Part shown: piece after piece, positions 36,047 through 46,400 of the stretch
How positions within the stretch are numbered: the first letter of the stretch is position 1
How the letters are laid out: each line of letters begins with the position of its first letter
DNA from: Panicum virgatum
Lineage: Eukaryota; Streptophyta; Magnoliopsida; Poales; Poaceae
Reading direction: 5' to 3'
Assembly (NCBI RefSeq): GCF_016808335.1
Contig: NC_053137.1
Coordinates: 4,849,904-4,913,903, forward strand
Length of the DNA stretch: 64,000 nt
Notes under the pieces: generated by a model
What the model was told of the DNA's origin: nothing
What the model saw: the letters and a program-made list of their open reading frames with translations, nothing else
The model's database searches: none
Position numbers and translations under genes: made by a program

Positions 36047-36753
36047 CTAATAGCCGTACCCCCACGTAGCAAATTGCGTTGAGCCTTTTCCGCAGTATCC
36101 ACCCATTGCAGGTTGCGCAGGCGGTGGTGCCGGAGGGGCAGGGCCCTTGTTCTTATGACAAGGGCAGTTGCAGTAAGGAATAGTGCAAGGTTCATCTTGT
36201 GAAGCGGCAGCATTGCTGGTATCATCATCTTCAACGTCTTTGTTACCCTCGCTCACTTCCTCGTAATGGTTCACCTTGCACTCCAGATCAAAGATCTTTA
36301 TCTGTAGGTACTCGATGAACTCCTAAACTGAATCAATTGGTGCAGGATCGACCCACCTGGTAAACCCACAGTTTTCTGGAGCATCTGAAGACTGCAAAAC
36401 AAATTTCATGTAAGGTGTCTCAATGAAGATAAAGAAATAAAACAACCGAGCATTACCCATGCGTGTGGGCATTTGAAGAAACGCCGACCGCCATCCATCC
36501 CGTCGGTGCACATCTGCACTAAGCAGTTCTCACCATGTCTGCATTTTGGCCATGTTTCTCTACGGTTATCGTATTTTCGAAGAGGAGTTTCATTGGTAAA
36601 TTCAGTCTTGTGCTGTGGCGGAAACTCAAACACTGGTTCCGGAAAGGAATCAGGTCCAAGAGGCCCCTCCCATATTATGGGGTCTCCCTTTCTTCCCCCT
36701 TTTCCTTTCCCAAAACCGTAGTAATTCTTCCCGCTAGACCCACCTCCAGACAT
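36047..36753 (-). pseudogene. GRF-zinc-finger-like MULE gene C, premature stop in exon 2
   Basis: Exon 1 (36753-36457; MSGGGSSGKNYYGFGKG) carries the clearest finger of the three: WPKCRHGENCLVQMC...DGGRRFFKCPHAW. It ends at a GTAATG donor. Exon 2 (36391-36047) reads SSDAPENCGFTRWVDPAPID, then TAG at 36325-36323, and the same frame continues EFIEYLQIKIFDLECKVNHYEE... to a Cys/Pro-rich tail (CNCPCHKNKGPAPP) and TAG at 36049-36047. The stop replaces what is most simply a Gln codon. Protein length without the stop would be about 213 residues. It probably served the element, in transposition or in countering silencing; that is inference. Confidence 0.72.
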
Positions 36754-37139
36754 TGGGTATACAATGAGCTTTGGTGTTTGAGTGGTGCTGGGAGTTCACA
36801 AGCTTGTGAGTATTTATAGGTGCACAAAGGTCTGATACCCGGAGTGTGGAGTGTAAATGCACATGAAAAGCCTACTGTATTCGCACGCTCCACAGCGCTC
36901 ACTCCCACCACTTTAAACACGGACACGACCTCTCGTTGCTCTTGATTTGTACCCTCGCACGCTCAACACCGCTCACTCCTCCCACTTTAAACAACAACAC
37001 GACGTCTCACTACTCATGACTTCTGCACTTGCACGCTCCACAGCACTCACTCGTGATTATTGTACTGCCCCGACATATCCCATCGCCCGGAACACTGCAC
37101 GGACATATACCATCGCCTGAAACAAATGATGTAACGTAC

Positions 37140-38182
37140 CCTCCTGAGGCACCACAACGAACCCATCGTAGGTCTGTCGACGTCGTCGTGGTCTGCGGAC
37201 AGCTGGACGTACGGCTCGAAGTCCATCTCTGGCCTACCGACGGGAAAGCACTCGTAAGACCAGAGCTGTAACAGTAGAGGACACCCAACAAAAATGGGCT
37301 CCTCTGCTGAGACCTTCGTCATGCCCGTGCAAAGACCCCTGTAACTCGCAGCCAAAACAGCAGAACCCCAGCTGAACTGTGGCATCTCGTGTAGTGGAGC
37401 GTCAGTTATCGACCTCGCCAAAGGAATGAGCTGTTTGGGGCACGAGTCACCCTGCGAGCTGCAGAACATGACCCAGCCGAACAGCCACAGTAAGTAGGCC
37501 TCGAAGTGCCTGGCAACCGTAAAATCGTCTGCGTCTGCCCTCATGTAGTCCGCCTTCAAAATGGTACGAGTCGTCAATGCAAATACATATCAATATAAGT
37601 ACGGAAAGAATCAACATTTCTGTACTCACACTAAACTGTAGAAGCCACCTCTTTGTAGGTCCGTGTGCGTGGTTCGCAGGCAAGGGCCGGTACGGCAACG
37701 CTTGCTCGTTGCGCTGAACCCCGGCGAAACGAGCCAAAAGGTCGTCGCGCCACGAGAGTCCCACGTCCTCTGCACCCACAGCTCGTCCAGCACACGGCAA
37801 GCCTAGAAGCATCGCCACGTCCTGAAGAGTAGGGGTCATCTCACCGACCGGGAGGTGAAACGTGTGCGTCTCCGGACGCCATCGGTCAAGAAGTGCCGCG
37901 AGGAGGGACATATCGAACTGGAACCGTGGAACCCTGTCCCTAGGTCGACGTGCAGGGTCCGCCATATCTCCCTCCACAAGTCGCGCAATCGGGAGAAGAC
38001 CTGAAGCGCGTAACCTGCATCGCGAAAATGAAAATCAAGTTAGAACAAAAGATTAAGGAAACAATTAAAATATGTGACAAATGTAACCCGTACCTAGGAA
38101 CCCAGCGACGGTCTATCGGCATCGTCGACATGGGCACACGAGCCCGAAACGTCCCTAAGCTGATGCCACGGACCGCAGACAT
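37140..38182 (-). CDS. Plant mobile domain (PMD, aminotransferase-like) protein of the MULE, at least three exons
   Basis: Exons 38182-38094, 38014-37630 and 37553-37140 join in frame (phases 2, 0) for about 296 residues. The C-terminus downstream of the donor at 37139 is not identified. The sequence has the PMD signature: DRRWVPRLRASGLLPIARLV, then LLAALLDRWRPETHTFHLPV, GEMTPTLQDVAMLLGLP, then FEAYLLWLFGWVMFCSSQGD, WGSAVLAASYRGLC, LLLQLWSYECFPVGRP and FEPYVQL. PMD proteins occur both as host genes (MAIN/MAIL1, involved in silencing and genome stability) and inside Mutator and Ty3 elements. Here it sits directly downstream of the transposase in the same orientation, about 320 bp away, and is free of stops in all three exons. 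Confidence 0.85.
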
Positions 38183-38503
38183 GTACGACCTGTATAATGA
38201 GATTTATTACAAATAATTTCATAACATAAATAACAATATTAAGCATAATAACATTAACGTAAAATAATACTAAATAAAATTTCAGAAAATAAATTAAGTA
38301 ATACAACAAATTTTTAATAAAATACTAAATAATACATAACGTAATAAAACATAAATTAAGTTGACCATACATTTGCGCCACATATTACAACAAATATTCG
38401 TACGCCAAGACGAAATCAGTTTACGACATATTAGTTCTTAATATTACATAATTTAACATCGAACATGATTCAATAACGAATGACAAATGACAATCGTCAT
38501 CGA

Positions 38504-41188
38504 TCACATAAGACCATCGTTGTTAGGACGGCGGCCACGACGACCCGTTGCCTGCGGTGCCGGATTTGGAGCAGCTTCTGATGGGCCCGCTCCATCTGTG
38601 CGGCCACCATAACTCAATGCCGTACAATACTTGTACGTATGACCCGTCTCATGGCACTTCGAGCAGAGGCGGACATCTCGACCAGCCTCAGATCGATCCA
38701 TGTTATTTCTAATGCGTTTCTTTTTGCGTCGGCCCACCCCTTGAAACATTTCTGGATCTGGATCCGGAATGTAAGTTGCATTGTGTCCATGATCAGTTAT
38801 CAAGTCTCCAAGGATGCGAAACCCATATATCTCGTGCCTCCAAGTCATCCAAATAGTTTCCTTCATGACATGTGTGCACGGCAGGTGCAGCAGCTTTGGC
38901 TTATGACATGAGCAAATACAAGCATCAGGACGGAGAACACACTCCTGCACATGCTTCTCACGCCGGCCCCCCATTCGGCCTTTGTCACTACACATCACCT
39001 CGTACCGACGTTCCATAGAGCCAACTGGAGTCACCCGATTTAAACGGGCCTTTTTGAAAGCTTCCTTCATATGCTCCGTAACCTTGTATCCGTAAACTTT
39101 GCGATTATCGACCATATCTTTCTGTGCCACAGCGTAACAGTCCCTGAAGTACTCGCAAGTGCGATACAAGAAGAACTCCACGATCCCAACAAGTGGCAAT
39201 GATCTTACACCACGCAGCACCCAATTGTATACCTCCGCTAGGTTCGTAGTCATTAAACCGTACCTAGCACCTCCTTCATCAAACAGTAAAGCTCATTTCT
39301 CTTTTGGTTCGTGCTCAATCCACTCAGAGAATGTCTTAATTGCCCTTCTCCTTTTGCGCCTGACATTCGGACCGTCCAAGCCCACATCTTCAAGCGAGAC
39401 CTGGTCGTCCTCCTCTATATTGACAGATCTCTTCGCTAACTCCGTCGTTTGCTTTTTTGTTAGCTCATCCAATTTTTTCCATAGGAAGTTGAATTTCCTT
39501 TCCTGATTCTGGCTGCATAACCGCTTGAATAGCTTCATAAGGATTTTGTTCTTGAACTGGGTATGAAAGTTTGCCCCCATATGCCTCATGCACCACCTAC
39601 TCTTTAGGTCCGGCCAAAGTGCAGTCCTACTACGCTCAGTAGAACCATTCTGTATGTCATCGATTGCTTGTAATATACCCTTGTGCCGATCATGAATCAA
39701 ACACACGTTCTCTACATCTTTGACAATCATCTGCTTCACCCTCTGCAAAAACCAATACCAAGTATCCCCTGATTCTTTCTCCACAAAGGCAATTGCCAAA
39801 GGCAACAATTGTCTGTTACCATCAGCTGCAACAGCTGTGAGGATTGTGCCTTTATACCTTCCTGTCAAAAATGTCCCATCTATACAAATGACTGGCCGGC
39901 AGTGCGGAAACGCCTCAATGCAAGCGCCCAAGGCCAAGAACGACCGTTGAAGTACCTGCTTTCCAGGCTTCTGGGCACATGGATACGTTTTCAAGTCGTA
40001 GTAGCTACCAGGATTTCTAAGACATATAGTGTGCAGCAATGCCGGCATATTGTGATACGAAGCTTCATACGTCCCCCACCTCATCTGCAGCGCTTTCTGT
40101 TTCGCTCTGTAAGCTTTGTTGTAGCTAATTTTATATTTAAACTCCTCAACAGCACAAATGATTGACTTAGGTTCATAACTAGGATTGTCCACGATCAAAA
40201 GGGTACATGTAGTTAGCTATGAAACCTGCACTGAGGTTGCGGTGCTGTGGTTCTAATTGCTCAAGCAGGCATGTGTGCTCCACAATTTTTTTAGCCTCCC
40301 AGAAATCCTGCCACTTGCCCATAGAAGCATACACCCTGAAAGGACATTCGCTTCTCACACAACGCACGTCATATGTTCTCGGACTACTCTTGACAACTTT
40401 GAACTGTCTTTGCAAAGAGAGTCGACCAATGTTTTATAGATTCCTTCATGTTGTCACTGTTGGCGTACACCGAACCGATGCATACCTCATTTTGCCTGTA
40501 CTCCCAAGGCACCGCTTCACCTTCATTTACACTTAATTTTGAAAAATCATAACCGGACCAGTTGTGTGGGACATGATAATCTTCGTCATCATCATCATCA
40601 TCATCCGAGGAGTCATCATTCATTGCATTTGTACTGTTCTTCACCCTCCCTCTGAAACTCTTCAACTATCTCTGGAATGTTTTCCCCTTCATCAGCCTGA
40701 CCAGTTGCTTGACGAGGTTCGTGTGCAGCATGTCTATCATCTTCTAAAATCTCGAGTTCACCTTCTTCATGAGATTCATGCATCGTCTCAGTTTCTTCCG
40801 ATACTATATCTCCCTGCCCTTCATGATCCCCGCCCGCTTCAGTTCTTAAACTAATCTTCTCGAATGCTTGAATAAACAACACAAGCGGTAAGCCTCGGCT
40901 ACTACTTATATTGACATAGTTCCTCCAGTTTTGCTTCCCTTCAAACGGCAATAGCTCCCAAAATACTGGTTCCCTTCGACTGACCACTGCCATGACAGAG
41001 ATCTCATGTTCATCTCGACTAAGGCCGAAAGCTTTAAATAGCCAATTGGATATTGAAATCCAAGTCCTCTCTCTAGCTCGGGGTATTTTTTTTGTGATCG
41101 AGCTAAACTCTGACAAATCTACCCCTTCAGGACCATATCTAACTTCTCCTGACCCATAGAACACTTGAAAATACAAATCATCTGACAT
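38504..41188 (-). pseudogene. MURA-type MULE transposase, three frameshifts and one nonsense change
   Basis: From ATG 41188 (MSDDLYFQVFYG) the frame reads an N-terminal region, an acidic linker (DDDDDDDEDYHVPHNW), a MuDR-type DNA-binding domain (RQFKVVKSSPRTYDVRCV...CPFRVYA), and the pfam10551-like catalytic domain with CIDGTFLTGRYKGTILTAV, DTWYWFLQ and CLIHDRHKGI. A SWIM-type finger (CSCHKPKLLHLPCTHV) and a CCHC knuckle (CSKCHETGHTYKYC) follow, ending at 38504. Single-base shifts occur near 40613, 40412 and 40188, all at short homopolymers. A TGA at 39295-39293 stands where the family has Trp (KEK-W-ALLFDEGGARYG). Domain order is complete, so this is a near-intact transposase disabled recently or by sequence error. 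Confidence 0.92.
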
Positions 41189-41856
41189 TCCTGCCAATAT
41201 TTACGACAATAATTACTCTTCCTTAGAATTTAATCAACGCTAAAAAATAATTCTACTATTTTTACATATATCTTAATTATTTATCTACAATTTTTATTAC
41301 CGACAACAATATCTATTTTTCTGTAATATAATATTAATTAATAATATTTTTATGCGACAAATATATCTGTTTGAACTCATTAATATTTTCAATTATATTC
41401 GTATGTAAACTAATATTTTCAATTACCTGTTCTACGATTTTGTATCGTAATCATTTATTTTCGAATCACTAATATTTCTACACATATAAAAACAAATTTC
41501 TACACATGAAACTATATTCAAATAATTACACGCTAAAAACTATTTCTACACATAAAACTATATTCAAAAACACTAATATTTCTAATTCTAATGTACCAAC
41601 TATTATTACTAAAATTAAATTTAAAAAAATACCTGCGATCCGAGTGGCGAGCGCCGCCTCGGTGCGGCGGCCGGCCGGGAGCGCTGCGAGCCGCGCCGCC
41701 CGGCGCGCGTGCGGGAGCCGCGCGTGGGGCGGGCGTGCGCGCGGCCGGCGGGGCGGGCGGGCGGCGGCGCGGGCGGAGCGGGCGGGCGGCGGCGTGGGCG
41801 GAGGGCGCGGGCGGCGGCGCTGGGGGAGCGCGCGCGGTGTTTAATACCCGGACCTT
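41189..41856. promoter_or_regulatory. Transposase upstream region of the MULE
   Basis: An AT-rich stretch (41200-41620) is followed by a very GC-rich CGGGCGG block (41640-41840) up to the right palindrome array. It should contain the transposase promoter. No TATA box at a convincing position is identified. Confidence 0.35.
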
Positions 41857-41986
41857 ACCGCCGGTGGAAACGGCGGTAGGTTCTTACCGCCGGTAGGTTC
41901 CACCTACCGCCGTTTCAACCGGCGGTAAGGCTCGGCCCACCACGGCCCACGGCGGAAGGATCCTACCGCCGGTTCATCCGGCGGTA
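41857..41986. repeat. Right subterminal palindrome array of the MULE
   Basis: Three 23-bp palindromes TACCGCCG-N7-CGGCGGTA lie at 41857-41879, 41906-41928 and 41964-41986, plus a degenerate one at about 41994-42014. The CACGGCCCACGG spacer between them also matches CCCACGGCCCATGG in the left array, so the arrays are inverted copies of one subterminal region. Confidence 0.9.
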
Positions 41987-42103
41987 ACAACCTTCCGCCG
42001 GATGAACCGGCGGCTGGGTGACATTTTTGAAAAAAAAATTCACGAAATATATTTTTGATAAATCGAATAAAAAAATATAAAAATGAAAACACTCCACTGA
42101 CCG

Positions 42104-43433
42104 CATGATTTATCTTGGCTAATTATAACCCCTCAAAGAAAATCTTGGCTAATTATTTTTTCTTGTAATGATATCATCCAACCGTCATTAATTCTTTACC
42201 TGACCTACTACCTCCTTCCCAAAATATTAGTCATCCTAAGATTTAAAATTTGTTATAAATAATAAATCACCTTACCCTATTTAAAAAATGCATGTGCATG
42301 CAAAACTCAATTAGTGCTAAATATGAATAATATATAGGGACAAATATGATCATTTTATTTTTTTAATTTATTTTAAAATTCATAAGATGACTTGTTTTAT
42401 GACGGAGGGAGTACGATTCTACGTACCCTGCCTTGTAGCACAATCTTGATGCAAAGTAGTAGTAGGAGTAAACGGACGGACACGATAAACTTCCCCTCTC
42501 TCGGCCTTTCTTTCCTGGCGATGATTGGCGAGCGCCGCCGCCGTACACCGGGTCTTTTCAAGTTCTTCGTCTAGCCCTTCGCCGGCGGCGAGCACCAATC
42601 AGGTATGGCCGGCCCTTCTGCTCCCTTCCTGCTGTGCCAAATCGAGCATCGAGTGTGAGCTATCTGTGTTCTGATCTGACCCGGTGATAAGTATATGCAT
42701 CTATATGTGCCTGCTAACTTCGATTTTCTTCTGCAAAAAAAAAGAAGAAAAAATCGGGTTGGTGTTTGATCTGCTCCTGGTCGTAGTGATAAGTGAATGC
42801 AAGTCCTGGGTTTCCTGCTGCAACGCATACCCTTTGTCCCTTTAGCTTAAAAAAGGGCAAGTCGTTGGCAAATTCAGTTCAGGAGGGGCGCTGCTAGGTT
42901 CAGACATGCAGCTGCAGGCTGTCGTTCTGCATCCCGTAGTTTCCTTTCTGCTGTAATATTACTGTAGGTCGTCATCTGTGTTCGTTACAGTACAATGTAT
43001 GAGCTGTTTAGCAATCAGCTCATCATGCTCAGCAAAAGGCTAGCATTGTACTGCTTATTGCCTAATGCTAGATAGGCTCACTCCGTAAGTTAGTGTAACT
43101 CAAGGTTGTTGCTCCATAGCCATGGTTTTGGTGACGATATTGCCTTTCAAATGGCCTTTGAGTTTAGGTACATTTTATCCTTCTACTTCTCTTTTGATTA
43201 CGTCTCTTATTTTGTCTTCTTAGAGCTCCATTATGCATGATTGTGCATGCCAAAGTTAAATAAATTGTCTGTGCTATAGCAGCAGATTGTACAATTTGAG
43301 GAAACCTTAGCTTTCGGGACTAATAATGCCATTCAGTTGAGCTAACACCTTTTTTTATTATGGGTTACAGCGATAAAAATTAAGTTCTACCTTTTTTTGT
43401 TTATCGTTTCAATTCAGAAGCTATTACAATAAG
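42104..43433. other. Upstream region of the ABCC pseudogene, with one MITE
   Basis: Holds a Stowaway-type MITE (42208-42413) and possible 5' UTR exons of the ABCC gene (GC-rich 42520-42610 followed by GGTATGGCC). A pyrimidine tract and CAG occur just before the ATG at 43434. No N-terminal TMD0 exon is recognised. Confidence 0.4.
42208..42413. mobile_element. Stowaway-type MITE, about 205 bp
   Basis: Left end TACCTCCTTCCCAAAATATTAGTC and inverted right end GACGGAGGGAGTAC, with subterminal complementarity (TCATCCTAAGATTTAAAAT against ATTTTAAAATTCATAAGATGA). Non-coding. Confidence 0.75.
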
Positions 43434-46400
43434 ATGGAGGAACCACTTTTGGGCCATAGTTCTTCACCCTTACCTGAGGCAGCAGGCAGTAGATCACTTT
43501 TCACAGATGCTGGATTGTTTAGTAAAATCACTTTTTCTTGGATGGGTCCTTTACTTGATCTTGGGAAGAGGAAAACACTAGACCTTGATGATGTGCCATT
43601 CTTGGATGACAGGGACAGCGTTCACGGGATCGTACCTAAGTTTAAATCAAATATTGACTCGATTTCTGCTACTGAGCAGTACAGTGATGTTACAACAAGT
43701 TAAGCTAGTCAAAGCTCTTGTGCTCACAACATGGAAGCTAATCATTGTCACTGCAGCTTATGCCCTGCTCCGTACTATTACTTCATATGTTGGTCCCTAT
43801 CTGATTGAGGGCTTTGTTAGCTACCTAAATGAAAGTCCACGGTCTACTAAAAGAAGATACCTTTTGGTGTTGGCATTTGTTGTTGCGCAGCTCATGGAAG
43901 GTCTCTCGTCAAGACATTTGCTTTTCAGATCGCAACAACTTGGCGTGCGTGTGCGTCTGCTCTTATTGCTATTATTTACCAAAAGGGTCTTGCCCTCTCC
44001 AGTCAGTCCAGGCAAGGTAGCTCAAGTGGAGAGCTGATCAATGTTGTGAATCTTGATGCTGAGTGCGTTGGAAATTTCAATTGGTCTATGGCTCTATGCA
44101 CGAGCTTTGGCTGCTTCCTGTGCAAATTACTCTTGCAATGGTTATCTTATACTCTACTCTTGGTCTGGCAGCATTTTCTGCCCTTGCTGCTACTATTTTG
44201 ACAATGTTGGCTAACATACCTTTGGGGAGGATCGAGCAAAATTTCCAAGAGAAAACTATGAATGCCAAGGATGATAGAATGAGTACTATGTCTGAGATAT
44301 TACAGAACATGCGATTCTCAAGCTTCAGGGTTGGGAATTGATTTTCTTGTCCAAGGTAAAAGAGTTGAGGAAGGTTGAAATGAACTGGGTAAAGAAATAT
44401 GTCTACATGTCATCAATTCTTATATCTGTCTTTTTTGGTGCTCCTGCATTTGTTGCCATGGTCACTTTTGGAACTTGCATACTGTTTGGCATCCCACTAG
44501 AAACAGGCAAAGTATTATCTGCTCTAGCCACATTTAGGCAGTTGCAGGGTCCTATTCATAGTCTGCCGGGCACAATCTCATCAATCATTCAGACAAAAGT
44601 ATCTCTTGATAGGATATGTTCATTTCTATCCCTTGAGGAATTAGCGAGCAATGTCGTAACTAAGCTTCCGAGTGGTAGCACAGATATATCCATTGAGGTG
44701 AGGAATGGTTGCTTCTCTTGGGATACATCTTCTCATGTCCCTACTCTCCAAGACCTGAACTTTCGTGTACAACAAGGAAAGAGAGTTGCTATTTGTGGAA
44801 CTGTTGAATCTGGTAAAACAAGCTTATTGTCTTGCATACTTGGCGAGATACCGAAGTTGTTTGGAGAGGTTCAAACTTGTGGTAAAATTGCTTGTGTTAG
44901 CCAATCACCATGGATACGGAGTGGGACTATTGAACAAAACATACTTTTCGGCACACAAATGAATTGGGAAAGATACAAAACGGTCCTTGAAGTATGCTCT
45001 TTAAAAAAAGATTTGGATATATTACCTTTGGGTGACCAAACAATAATAGGAGAAAGAGGAATCAACCTAAGTGGTGGACAGAAACAGAGAATACAAATTG
45101 CACGTGCTTTGTATCAAGATGCCGATATCTTTCTATTTGATGATCCATTTAGTGCGGTTGATGCTCGTACAGGACTGCACTTATTCAAGGTATGTTTTGA
45201 CATTTGAATCAATCTATTGACTTATTTATGACATTTGGCACTCAGTAATCCTGATTGCAGAATTTGTTTTTATGTTTTGATGTTACAATTTTCACATTTA
45301 TTTCTTTCCCTAATTTGTTTCTTTTCAGTATTTGTTACATATGTTTAGCACACAAGCTATTTACTTGGCTTCTTACGCTAACATGGAAGCCAAGTAACAC
45401 TATATCTGTATTTTATCTAGGATGGATCTGGTATGGATGTTGTCAATGTCATGCACCCCAACATAGCAATAGGAGTATGTCATGTTTTTCTAACTTAGTT
45501 TGCCTTTCTAAATTGTGTGCCATCTCTTTGATTATTGATTAGTAAACACTTATATGGGTACATCTGGTTAAAAATTATTGCACAGAAATTAGAAAGCTAG
45601 TATAAGCAAACCAAAACCCACTTACTTAAATGAAGATTCATTCTAAGCCAGCGGTTGTAAGATTATTTTGAACGTAATAATCACATTAACAGGGGGTTCC
45701 ATATTGTCCAGTTTGATCTAAATTTTAGTCTAAAAAATTTTGAGTGTTATTAGGGATTCTAACACATACTTTTTTATTTACGCCAACACTAGAAAAGTAA
45801 ACCAAAATGACCATATACTCCGCCCGTCACAAATTATTAGTCGTTTTGGCTTTTCTAGATACATAGTTTTTGCTATGCATCTACATATATATTATGTCTA
45901 GGTGCATAACAAAGCCTATAATATGAATCCAGAAAAGGCAAAACGACTAATAATTTGGGACGGAGGGAGAACAAACTAATGTTACCTTCAATAAAAATTG
46001 AGATGTTAGCAAACCCATCCGTTCAATTATGTTGAATAATTCCTTAATTTGATTGGCACGTTGTTAACTATGCGGTTTTGACTTTGATCTAATATTTCGT
46101 TTAGCATGATTTTAGGGTTCAAAAGATTATTTGTTGTCAAGTGAAATTTTCTGACTATAACTTGTATATTGCAGGAGTGCTTGCTAGGATATTTAGCTTC
46201 AAAAACTGTTGTATATGTTACACATCATGTTGAATTTTTACCTTCAGCTGATCTTATCCTGGTAAGCTCGCAACAAACATCTACTAGTCTTTTAAAATAC
46301 ATGTAACAAAACTTTCAACTTTCCATTTATCTCATTATCTTTCAGGTTATGAGAGATGGAAAAGTAACACAGTCAGGGGATTACACTGAAATTCTTAAAT

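Larger units (their letters stand above)
33177..42094 (-). mobile_element. Large Mutator-like element (MULE), 8,918 bp, carrying five gene units
   Basis: Exact 9-bp target duplications CACTGACCG lie at 33168-33176 and 42095-42103, the hallmark of Mutator insertion. The ends are inverted: both begin GA, then T-rich sequence, then the shared ATTCGATTTATCAAAAATATAT, a T-run and CAAAAATGTCACCC, then GC-rich palindrome arrays. Inside, in minus orientation, lie a MURA-type transposase (41188-38504), a PMD gene (38182-37140) and two GRF-like genes; a third GRF-like gene is on the plus strand near the left end. The transposase and two accessory genes carry stops or shifts, so this copy looks recently inactivated; the length and structure are complete. 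Confidence 0.93.
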
